Shown in pieces: positions 11,256 through 20,868 of a DNA stretch of 64,000 bases; positions within the stretch are counted from its first letter, which is position 1, and every line of letters begins with the position of its first letter. A model generated the notes under the pieces. That model saw nothing but the letters and a program-made list of their open reading frames with translations, was not told the origin of the DNA and ran no database searches. This stretch comes from Lasiodiplodia sp. COLG20. Lineage: Eukaryota > Ascomycota > Dothideomycetes > Botryosphaeriales > Botryosphaeriaceae. Both the position numbers and the translations under genes were made by a program. Location of the stretch: assembly GCA_009801085.1 (NCBI GenBank), contig VNWV01000012.1, positions 310,001-374,000 on the forward strand, given 5' to 3'.

Positions 11256-12135
11256 CTTTCCCCCTCTGATGAATCCTCTTTCAATTATAATCGAAAAGTG
11301 TTTGCTTGGGTGATGGCGAAGAATTAATAAGGATGATTTTTTGAAGGTTTCCGTGTTTTAGAATCTCCGAGGCAAATTGGAGTTCTGCGCGCGTTTTAAA
11401 AAGAGTTGAGGTGAAGAGGATTCGTTGGCTTGTACATACGTAGTGTGTGCAGTGTTGTTGATTCCATGACGTTTGCATCAGCGTTGCCGCACGATTACGA
11501 CATCATTGTTCGTTGGATTTTCCGCGTTTGGTTTCTCCCCACAACTGATCCGTAACACCAAAAAAGATCATTGCGAACAGCTGGTGATTCATAACTTGCA
11601 AAGAACGGCGAGTCCAGATTTCCATGACCTTCATATTCACCAATCTCGTACGAACTACAAAACATGAACAAGAAGCGTTACCAGCCGCGCATCGACAGAC
11701 CTTGGGATGAAAATGCTCCGTCGTACACAACAACAACAACCCTCCATCCAAATCCTCAGACAAATCCATTCCGACGCGCAAGAATAACTGCTCTTAAATC
11801 GTTAAGGCGTCGGCAGACCATGTGATATCTTGCCAAGGAAATTTTTGACAACTAAAAAAAAACCCAGACTCATTCCCGAATGAAAGCTTAATAAGAAGCT
11901 TCCGTTTCCAATCGGCAGACCGTGTGATGACCTGGATATCTCTTTTTTTCTTCCCCTTTCTCAAGAAAGGGTCCAGAACGCTATGCCACCCAGCAAAACT
12001 TTTTTTTGCCGTCTCTATGACCAATTAATCCGGAACAAACTCCTTTCAATGCAGTTGGTGATAATGCTTCAACAAGAAAAAGGACTCGAGCAAAAGAAAG
12101 GAAAAAAAGAAAAGTCAAGGATCAAGAGCCGTCGC
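11256..12135. other. Intergenic, 880 bases with an imperfect direct repeat
   Basis: Lies between the small Cys gene's start and the aspartate aminotransferase stop. AT-rich with many A/T runs. A 17-base direct repeat with one mismatch occurs at 11810-11826 and 11912-11928. Short frames here show no family features. The right-hand part (12060-12135) is purine-rich and is probably the aminotransferase 3' UTR. Confidence 0.5.
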
Positions 12136-13556
12136 CTAAGCGCTCTCGGCCCTGACGACGGCATCGATAGCCGCGGCGGCAGCCACGACGTTCTTGGAGG
12201 TCAAGCCGGCGATGGACGCGCGGCCGGAGCTCATGAGGTACATGTGGTGCTCGTCGCGCAGGCGGACGACCTGCTTCTTGTTGAGGCCCGTGTACGAGAA
12301 CATGCCGATCTGGTCGACGATATGGCGCCAGGACCCGGGGGTGCCGCGGCGGACGAGCTCGTCGTACAGCCTCTGGCGCATCTCCTTGATGCGGGCCGAC
12401 ATGACGCGCAGGTCGACGAGCCAGCGCTCGCGCAGGCCCTGGTCGCTGAGGATCGTGGCCACGATGCGCGCGCCGTGGACGGGCGTGGTGCTGAACTCGC
12501 CGCGCACCAGGCGCACCATCTGGCTGAGGGTGCGCGGCAGCGCCTGCTCGTGGGCCAGCAGCACGTGCAGCGCGCCCGCCCGCTGGCCGTAGATGCCGAA
12601 GTTCTTGGAGAACGACTGCGCCACGGCCAGCTCGAGCCCGCGCTCGGCGAAGAGGCGGATCGACGCCGCGTCGGCGTCCAGGTCGCCCGACGCGAAGCCC
12701 TGGTAGGCCGAGTCGAAGAAGGGGAACAGCTGCTTGCGCTCGCACAGGTCGGCGATGAGCTCCCACTGCTCCGGGGTCGGGTCGATGCCGGTGGGGTTGT
12801 GCGCGCACGCGTGGAGCAGGATGATGTCGCCCGGCTGAGCGTCGCGGTCCAGCGTCGCAATCATTCCCTCGAAGTCGAGCGCGCAGGTGGCTGGGTTGTA
12901 GTACGGGTACAGGCACTGCTTGACGCCCGGGGCCGACACGTCCCAGATCAGATGGTGGTTGCCCCAGGTGGGATCGCTGATCCAGACACGCTGAGCGCGC
13001 AGGGAGTCGGCCAGGAAGCGAGCTGCCATGTGGTTGGCACCCGTGCCGGAGATGGTCTGGATGGAGGCAATGCGGGGAGCCAGATGGGGGGTCAGGGGGC
13101 CGAAGGTGAGATTCTGGGCGTGAGCGACGAAGGGCGCGTAGCCAGTCATGGGCTGGTACTCATGGTCGACGGTAGGGTCCTCAATGATGCGCTTCTCGGC
13201 CTGGGGATAAAACGGTCAGTATTCAATGTTGGGATAAATCCACAATTCCGTGGACCACCGAGAAGGTTCAGAAAGAAGCATTGAGGTGGAATTCCAGTGG
13301 CCCAATGAAACGTCCCAATCCCAGAATATTCGGCTTCAATTGCGGATTGCGGGGAATACAAGATTGAACGGCATACCTCCTTCACGCTCGGCAGCACCCA
13401 CGGCTTAGCCTCGTCGTCGCGGTAAACACCGGCTCCCAAGCTTATCTTGCCAGGATGCTCATCCAGCGCAAAGTCGCGCATGATCATGAAGGCCTCGTCC
13501 ATGGGCACATCACCAAGGTGACCAAAGCGGCTCTCAGGAATCGGCAGAGAACCCAT
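12136..13556 (-). CDS. Aspartate aminotransferase, cytosolic type
   Basis: Two exons: 13556..13377 and 13200..12136; 414 aa, the usual size. It moves the amino group between L-aspartate and 2-oxoglutarate using PLP. Visible motifs: 'GKISLGAGVYRDD' near the N-terminus, 'ISGTGANHMAARFL', the substrate-binding 'HACAHNPTGIDPT', the PLP-lysine block 'AQSFSKNFGIYGQRAG', and the C-terminal 'SYTGL...SGRASIAGL' with the conserved Arg of the substrate carboxylate site. The N-terminus (MGSLPIPESRFGHLGDV) has no mitochondrial presequence, so a cytosolic form is likely. The core differs from canonical AATs at several usual positions (ALxxEYLPI reads as VDHEYQPM), so it may be a paralogue with shifted preference. 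The promoter side contains a palindromic CCAATTGG at 13932-13939. Confidence 0.93.
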
Positions 13557-14274
13557 GACGCAAAGATGGTCGGCTATCGACGGCTTGTCGCGGCAGTAGG
13601 AGCAAAAAAAGTGACAGGAACAGGAAGGATGCGACGAAGCGTCCTAGGCGGCTCAGCTTGGTACAAAGGGCGATGGTGAGGGAGGGGAAGGGCCAATGTC
13701 ACTCTCTCACGGTCTCCGAGGCGGGGGAGTCATTCCTTTATGTCCAGGCCGTCAGTGGCCGCGATTCCGGCTCCATAAATTTTTTCCTTGGGGACGCGGA
13801 GCAGAGAGCCGATACTGTGCCGTGCTGCGCTCCCGTGATCGCGGATAGCAAAGGATCCACACGGAAGGACTCTCACGCGAGCTGACCGTGACGACCGCGG
13901 GGTTAGAGCCGTTGCCGCAAGCTGTAATCTTTCCAATTGGTCAAGGACGTGGTCTGCCGGTATAGATATCGACTTCCTGTTGTCATTGAATTTGCAACTT
14001 CACATCGGCTTTAATTCGCCGACCTGGAAATCACTGGCGTGAGAAGAGAGTCATCGTTTGAGAAATATCACCGACATCGCACTGCGGGGCTGGGTATGAC
14101 TGAACCGTCGGGACGAACGCTCCCCTGTGTTCCGTGCCTTTTGTGAATCATCTTATTGGCGGTTGTAGTACTATCCCTCGATGCGCTAAACTCATGTATA
14201 GGCGATCTACCGTCTGAACTGATATACGACCTGTCTCCGGTTATCCTCTAAATCCATCAGGACTCACCAGGGCC
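13557..14274. other. Intergenic, aminotransferase promoter
   Basis: 718 bases: 5' region of the aminotransferase (minus) and 3' region of the DapA-family gene. A CCAATTGG palindrome at 13932-13939 could serve as a CCAAT-box. No coding or repeat signal beyond that. Confidence 0.5.
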
Positions 14275-15336
14275 CTACGCCTTTCCCAGGCTCTCCTCGA
14301 TCTGCTGTATCTCCGCCAACGCACTCAACGTCGCCGTCTTCGCACCCTCAGCCGGCGCGACGTACGGCTCCCTGGGCACAGCCAACTTGTCCGCGCCCTC
14401 AATGCCCGCCCTCTTGGCCGTGAAGTGCGCCGCGACGAACTTGACGGTCGCAATGCCTGCCTTGCACGGGTTCTCAGCCAGGGCAGCCTTCTTGTGCAGC
14501 TCGAGCGCCTCGTCGGCCTTGCCCGCCTTCCACAGGTCGTAGATGCGCACGATGGTGCGGGGCGCGATGTTGGCGAAGGCGGCGATGCAGCCGGCGGCGC
14601 CCGACGCGAGGGCGCCCAGCAGGAAGTCGCTCTGGCCGCCGTACGTGGCGAACTGGTCGGCGGGCAGCGCGGCGCTCAGGCGCACCACCTTGGCGACGCT
14701 GCCGCACGTCAGCTTGACGCCGACGATCTTGGTCGGGTGGCGCTGGGCCAGGCGCGTGATGAGGTCGCTGTCGAGGTCGATGCCGTTGGTGACGGCCGGG
14801 AAGTTGTAGATGACGACGGGCAGCCGCGACTTCTCGGCGACCGTGTCGAAGAAGCGCTCCACCACGGCCGGCGTCGTCGCCTTGCCGAAGTAGCCCGGCG
14901 GCAGCACCAGCGCGTAGTCGGCGCCCGCCGCCGCCGCGTCCTCGATGTGGCCCAGCACCTGCGCCGTGCTGTGCGCGCCGCACCCGGCCATTATGGGGAA
15001 GTCGGGCCCGACCGCCTTGCGCGCTGTGGCGATGAGCGTCGCCCGCTCCTGCGGCGTCAGCAGGAATGTCTCTCCGTTTGTGCCCATGATGACTAGGCCC
15101 GCCAGGCCCGTCTGTGCGAGGTAGGCGTAGTATTTGGCTTGCGCCTCGAGAGTGAGCTGGTCATTGTCGAAAAAGGTGATGGCGGGAGCCCTGAGGAAGC
15201 GTTCGTGTCAGTCAATGAAACGAGTTGGTGCAGCAGCCAAGGCGATGTGATGGTGTTGAGAAAGAGAGGAAGCGGGGAAGCCGCGGGGGATCTGTGCTCA
15301 CCAAATGCCGCTCGGCGGGACCTTTGCTGCAACCAT
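14275..15336 (-). CDS. DapA/NAL-family aldolase or lyase
   Basis: Two exons: 15336..15302 and 15190..14275; 316 aa. The short first exon gives MVAAKVPPSGI and the joint makes 'PPSGIWAPAITFFD'. Class I aldolase features of the dihydrodipicolinate synthase/N-acetylneuraminate lyase barrel are present: the 'GTNGE' loop (usually GTTGE), the Tyr of 'VVIYNFPAVTNG', and the Schiff-base Lys in 'KIVGVKLTCG'. Fungi make lysine by the alpha-aminoadipate route, so true DHDPS activity is unlikely. Known fungal members act on 2-keto-3-deoxy sugar acids, L-threo-3-deoxy-hexulosonate or 4-hydroxy-2-oxoglutarate; which applies is not visible here. No signal peptide, so cytosolic. Confidence 0.9.
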
Positions 15337-16191
15337 TCTGAGGGAGGAATTGAAAATTGGGTATCTTGGTGCTGAAACGTTCGACAATGCACCGTGAATT
15401 TCAACAGGCTTCGCTGGTTTATAGATGCAAGAATGAATGCAGGTGTCGTGCTCGTCCAGTTGCCCCACCACGCGTTGCCGCAAGGTCGGTTTGCTGCGGC
15501 ACCCGGCTCGCCATGCCAGATGCCGACTTCGGTTTGGACCTGTACAAGTCCGACCGATCCTCCACCTCAATCCCTCCACTTCTCCTGAATTAGTGATCCA
15601 CTTAGGAGAAATTCCGGCCCGTCGTCTGCTGCACTGGAAACTTCAGGCTAGCGCACCCGCCGGCTGCATACGCCAGGATTTCCAAATCGGATATGTATCC
15701 GCTATCCCGGTTGTAGTCTATCTCATCCATTGACCACGAGTAACATCAATTGTATAATCATTTCGTCGCAGGCCATAGGTAGAGCATCGAATGTCCCATG
15801 GCTTGCGCAAAATTTCTTATCGCAGTAGAGTGTTTTTATTATACAGTCGGTAGGACATGGGGGAGAAAGGACATGACTCGTGACTTTGACCCCGAAACGG
15901 AAAGTAGCCAGCACATTTACTGCAAGGGTACCATGAATCAGGCTGAAGATCCTGCGGATCATCTCACACTACTCATCAAATACATCAACTTCACACAAGC
16001 AACGCGGAAGCAAAGTGGTTGTTTACGTTTGCCTTGTAGGCTTATTCATTGTCTCATAGGGTATAAAGTACATGCCACCCACCCATCTCTGTTACATCCT
16101 CGGCGAGTCTTGCTTCGTAGCCATAGGTCGTAGAGTTCTCTCGTAGGATCAAGTCGTGAGGTGTTGGCGTTGGTCGTGATCGTCGAATCGT
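15337..16191. other. Intergenic, 855 bases, nothing recognised
   Basis: 5' region of the DapA-family gene and 3' region of the Hsp9/12 gene. Short frames on both strands lack family features. No repeat, tRNA or transposon end was seen. Confidence 0.5.
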
Positions 16192-16677
16192 TTATTTCTT
16201 GCCGCCAATGGTGTCGGCGAGGCTCTGGGCAGCGTTGCCGACGGTCTCCTGGGCGCTCTCCACGTAGCCCTTGGACTGCTTGCTGGCGTCGTCGGAACCG
16301 CTGCGAAGGTTGTCGGAAGCCTTCTGCGTGTACGACTTCTGGTCGTCGGGCTGGGCGGCACCAGCGGCACTGAAGTACGGCGGGAAAAACGTAATGTGAG
16401 CGCAACTACTCCACTGACGCCGTAACAATGGGGCGCGGAGGCAATGCGGGTATGAGCCGCCGGGGTGTTGTTTCAAAGACTCTACAACTGAGGGGTGCGA
16501 CTTACCGGTCATAGGTGCCAGTGAGAGACTCCTTGGCCTGGTCAAGGGTGGACTTCTGGCTGTCGGGAGTGACCTTCTCCTTAGCCTGGTCGAGAGTGGA
16601 CTTGCGGCTGCAGGCGATGAAGGTCAGCGGAAGGCTGCCACATGGAGCAAAGGTTGACGTACCCTGCGTCAGACATG
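16192..16677 (-). CDS. Hsp9/Hsp12-family stress protein
   Basis: Three exons: 16677..16664, 16607..16506, 16369..16192; 97 aa. The 14-nt first exon encodes MSDA and half of Gly5. The product begins 'MSDAGRKSTLDQAKEKVTPD', the signature opening of fungal Hsp12/Hsp9/Awh11 proteins, with a second copy of the unit 'STLDQAKE' (K-S-T-L-D-Q-A-K) right after. The remainder is Ser/Lys/Gln/Asp-rich and lacks Cys and large hydrophobic segments, as expected for an intrinsically disordered, membrane-associating protein that protects the plasma membrane under heat, osmotic and stationary-phase stress. Expression is normally strongly stress-induced; I did not find a clear STRE cluster upstream. Confidence 0.93.
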
Positions 16678-18077
16678 ATGATGGATTGTGTTGGAAGGTT
16701 GTGGTTTGAAGTGTTGTTTGCAGATGAGAAGCTGTCGGTGCTGATGGAGAAGAGAAGATGTCGAGCAAAGTGAAGGCTTTATGTATTGAGTCGACGGCAG
16801 CCAAGGCCCAGACACGCAACTGCTATTCTTTAGTTGCGTCATGCTGTGGTAGGCGCTGAACTGCTTGCGGTTGGAGCAAAGGGCGCGCGCCGCTTGCCTG
16901 ATCGGGTAGGCGGGGCCGCGGGGCTGGGGAGCTTTGATGGCTGCGAATCATCATTGCGTCACTTGCAAGCCGCCCTCCTGGCTCCCTGTCTCGCCCCAAA
17001 TTCCCGAAACGCAGTGATCAGCTGCTCCGTCGTCGCAGCCCTGTTTTGCATCGCGATCAGATATCTGGTGTTGCTCGCGATTCTTCATCGTCTCGTGCGT
17101 GGTGCAAGGATCAGGGGTGACGTCACTTCATAGATCTCGATGCGCACTTTCCCATCGCCATCGTCGATTGCCCATGCCAGGATGCTGCATTGTGGCACCC
17201 GCCTCTGCGAATCCAGATGCATCTAAATGACACAAATTCCTCATCGTCTTGGCTACTCCTGCCCCGGCCTAGTCCCGTTGCTAAGCCGCAAGCTTGCCCC
17301 GCCACCCGCCTCAGAGATCGCAGGTAGAGAAAGCGGGGCGTTGCGGGGCGAAGGAGCCCGCGGCCTGGACTACGCGTTGTTTATGATGACTTTTGGTGTA
17401 ACGGCATTCTTGTTGGCGGGGCTGACGACGTCGTTCCTGCCTGAGCGCGCGCTCGTCAGCAGATCCTCCTGAAGGTGCAGTCCGGAAAAGATAGTCCGCA
17501 GTTGCACATGTCAATTGCTTTCAACCCAAGCGCTGACCGGGAGCCATGTCGGCATCGACTGTGCTGGTAACGCAAGCGCGCGCCACATGCTTCGAGACCG
17601 CCCCGCAGCTGACACCTAGCTCTCTGATCCCCAACGAAAACCAGACCATGAAAGACCCCCCCGGCGGGCATGTGCGTCTACTCCCCACCCTCAGAAATGC
17701 TGTGGCATCTGGACGTAAATTCCATAGGCTATGCAAGTTATACGTGATACATGAGTCCATGCTCCATGTGAGAACACCATCAGTCCATACGGCAGCTGAT
17801 GCAAAGCGATGCGTCGAGCGTATCAGGAACGAAAATGATTGTTTGCTGCTGATAAGCCCCCTCTTCCTCACGGACGATCGTCGATCTTCTTACACTTAGT
17901 AAATGTGCTAGCAAACGAAGGCTATTGGTGAAGAAAAGGAAATCTGCTGGTATATTTAAAAAATGTGGCTGCGCTGGTCTGCGCCCTAAAATGCTGCGAT
18001 AGCGGCTGTGGAAAAATCACTCAAAGGAAATCGAACATCCGTGCTTTCATGCACTCCCCTAACAAGACTAAGACCGC
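16678..18077. other. Intergenic, 1.4 kb, nothing recognised
   Basis: Holds the Hsp9/12 promoter on the left and the fasciclin gene 3' UTR on the right. The left half is GC-rich and the right half is AT-richer. A plus-strand frame at 17227-17472 ends in a hydrophobic stretch but has no family features and no supporting splice structure, so it is not called. Confidence 0.45.
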
Positions 18078-19936
18078 TCAAAGCTCGCCCCAGCCAAGGT
18101 CCTCGGCCTCGGACTCATCAGACTCGACGAAAGGCTCCAGCCTTGCCTTGAATTCTTCGACGTTCAGGTGTTCACCCTCCCAGAAGTCCTTTGTTTCCGC
18201 AGTCCTCGGCGGGATCAAAACGCTGCTAACGACTTGAATGACACCATCCTTGGCGATGCCGTTCTGGATAGCCACACGCGAGAAGCCGTTGATCTTGATC
18301 TCGGTGAAAGGACCATAATACCCAATGTCAACGCTGAGAGCCTTGTCGTCGAGCAGGGTTGGCAGATCGACGTGGAAGGATCTCTGGTTGCGCTCCTCGT
18401 CGTCTTTCGACGGACGGTAGAAGGCATCTGAGTAAAGGGTCTGCTCGGGAACGAGGTGATACTTGAGCAGGGCCTTGAGATACTTCTCGCCATAGGAGCT
18501 GAACAAGAAGGCGTTGATGCGGGGGCCAAGCTTCTTAAAGGCCCAGTTGGAGGGAGCGAAGAAAGTACCGCCAGCATGATCAGTGCTGTTCAGAAGGTCA
18601 AAGAGACCAGTCTTCTCCAGGCCAAGGGTAACGGTTGAGAACTCTCCAGGAAGAAGGGAGATGATATCAGCTGCCTTGGGCGGAGGGATGAGAATGGTGT
18701 CAAGACCGTGAATAACACCGTTTGTGCCGAACTAAGGACGGTGGTTAGTACCGTTACATATTTTTCGTCCACTTCAAGGTTATTACTTACAATGTCGATA
18801 GCGACGATGCGGCTGTAGAAATTCAGCGTCAACCCCTTGAAGCCAATGTTCACACTCAAGCGCTGTGCGAAGTCGTCGCTGCCAAGAGCCGGCTCCTTGT
18901 AGAGCGTAGGGATGGTGTGCGTGTGAAGGACACGGCCAGCAGGGTAGAAGTCGGGTGAGACATGGTACAGCAGGAGCTTCTTGATGAATTCCTTGCTGGG
19001 CTCCTTGTGCTTGGGGATCTTCTCAAAGGCCTTGTCCGTAGGGGCGAAGACAGTGAAGTTGGCTGTCGTGCCATTCAGCAACTCAACCAGCTCGGCATCA
19101 TCGTTGATCAGCTTCGCCAGCTTAGTGGTGTACTTGGACTTGGCAATCAGCTCGTAAACGGTCTGGTTAGGCTTGTGGCGCGGTGGATGATCCGGCCTTC
19201 CCTTGTGCGGTGGCCTGTCGTGAGGCGGTCCATCATGAGGCGGTCTGGGATGAGGAGGGCCATCGTGGGGAGGCCTCTCATGCGGAGGCTCATCATGAGG
19301 AGAGGGAGGGGGAGGGGGGAATTCGCCTTCACGGTGGCGATGGAATGGCGGAGGCGGAGGCGGAGGCGGAGGGAGATGCTTGCCATGGGGAGGAGGGGCG
19401 AGATGCTTCCCAAATGGAGGTGGCGGGAGGTCACCATGGGGAGGAGGTGGTGGGTAGTCGCCATGCGGAGGAGGCGGTGGTGGGTGGTTGCCATGCTGCG
19501 GAGGAGGCGGTGGATGGTCGCCATGTGGTGGAGGTGGAGGTGGGCGGTCACCGTGCGGGTGTGGTCTGGGAGGACCATCAAAGTCAAAGTGCTTGGGACG
19601 GCGTGGGGAGCCACTCCGCAGCCAGCCTTCGACGTCGAAGCCACTCTCGTGGATCTGATCCCAGACGGACTCCTCGGCGTCGACTATCCGTTCAAAGGCA
19701 TCATCGAGGGCATCCTTGGCGTCATGGAAGGACTCTCGTAGACCGAACTCGACGGACTCAAAGTCATCCCTGGCGTCGTCAACGAGGTCGTCGAGGGCAC
19801 CCTTCAGGTCGGCGACCGGATGTTCCGGAGCTGCGAGCTTGTCGGATTGAGTGGCAAGCTCGCGAAGTATGGCCTCGTCAGGAAGGACGATGGCGGAGCT
19901 AAGAGCGGCCAGCGGGAGGAGGCCAGCGAACTTCAT
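18078..19936 (-). CDS. Secreted fasciclin (FAS1) protein with Pro/His repeats
   Basis: Two exons: 19936..18791 and 18731..18078; 599 aa. Signal peptide at residues 1-17 (MKFAGLLPLAALSSAIV). Residues 20-110 are acidic and probably helical. Residues 121-256 are a low-complexity block built of ten-residue units such as RPPPPPPHGD, HPPPPPQHGN and RPPHDGPPHP. Two FAS1 domains follow: the first from about 257 ('NQTVYELIAKSKY', 'FTVFAPTDKAFEKI', 'LLLYHVSP'), the second across the intron ('GVIHGLDTILIPP', 'TFFAPSNWAFKKLG', 'LLKYHLVPE'). FAS1 modules mediate adhesion at cell surfaces and matrices. There is no clear C-terminal GPI signal, so it is probably secreted or wall-bound non-covalently. The His-Pro tract could bind metal ions (inference). 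Confidence 0.92.
19169..19576 (-). repeat. Coding tandem repeat, Pro/His decapeptide units
   Basis: Degenerate ~30-base tandem units inside exon 1 of the fasciclin gene. They encode a run of four near-identical ten-residue units at residues 131-170 and a second series (RPPHDGPPHx type) at 221-250, joined by a poly-Pro stretch. Such repeats change copy number easily. Confidence 0.85.
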
Positions 19937-20868
19937 GTTGGAGTGGTTGAGGAAAGGAAAGACTTTTGAAAGGGATGAGATGGAAGGAGGGGTATATAGG
20001 AAAGGGTGGATCGAATGATGGATGCCGAGACAAGCTCGATGGCGTCAGGACCTGCAGGTGAGCTCGCTCACTCACACCCGCGTATCGGACTTTCTCCGCA
20101 AAGTCCGTCGGAGGGTTTCTCAAACACAAAGAGCAACAGAAAAACGTTGGTCGAGCGCGGGCGCCACCGGTACTTTAAATCAAGGCGCAGCAAAATCAAA
20201 GTATGCGCTGGGATTTCGCTTACGACGCCCACGCCTATGAAGCTGACGACTGCTTTGGCGCCAAGCCGAAATGAAGTGACGCGAGGGCCCGCTATCCGTA
20301 GATCCTCGCCACGCCGCATTGCGCTGGGCGGAAAACCGTCGTTGGCAGCATCATCGTGAGCGCGACAAATGTTGCTGCCTGGACTGGTGGCGGAAGGGAC
20401 GGGAGCTTGTTGCGCGGGGTTGTGTGGTTCAGGGCCGTTGGGTGCTGCGGGGAGACGGCTGGCCTGGCGACGGCTTGGGTAGTCGTTAGTTACGCGACAC
20501 GAACACGGGGACGCGTAACTCGCTGGCCCTGATTGGAGCCGCAAGCCAGGCGAGGTTTAGCCGCCTCGGCCGACTTCTGCGCCGAGCGGCGCCAGCGATG
20601 ATGTCAAGAACAGCAGGCGCAGCCGGAGACAAGCTTTACCAAGCTTTGCTCCATGTCGAGCTCCCGCCTGGAGAACTCATCCGCTGCTTCCCAATGGCCC
20701 ACAATGTCTTTGATCTACGTCAGTCGACGCCGTTACCGGGCACTGGCGCCTTCCAATGCCCGATTTCTGGTGCTGGCAGCTTATATTTACCCCTCTTCGC
20801 GCGCAACAGACCGGCAGGCCTCAGTTTCCAGCATTGCACCGCGTCTCCTGCGCCAATTCTAGCACAAC
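19937..20868. other. Divergent intergenic region, fasciclin / glutamate decarboxylase
   Basis: 932 bases between two start codons on opposite strands. TATA-like elements sit close to each gene (19993-19998 minus; 20781-20788 plus, followed by CCCCT). No gene is supported inside. Confidence 0.5.
19993..19998 (-). promoter_or_regulatory. TATA box of the fasciclin gene
   Basis: TATATA lies 57 bases upstream of the fasciclin ATG on the minus strand, directly next to a CCCCT stress-element-like core. Position and context fit a TATA box. Confidence 0.5.

Noticed and set aside
11983..13284. 433-codon plus-strand frame opposite aspartate aminotransferase
   Set aside because: Ala/Arg/Val-biased shadow of the high-GC aminotransferase coding strand; no motif.
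17227..17472. 81-codon plus-strand frame with a hydrophobic C-terminal stretch
   Set aside because: No signal for splicing, no similarity recognised, and it sits in a gap with mixed composition; too weak to call.
18962..19902. Long plus-strand frames opposite the fasciclin repeats
   Set aside because: Arg/Trp/His-rich readings of the Pro/His repeat complement; no start context or motif.
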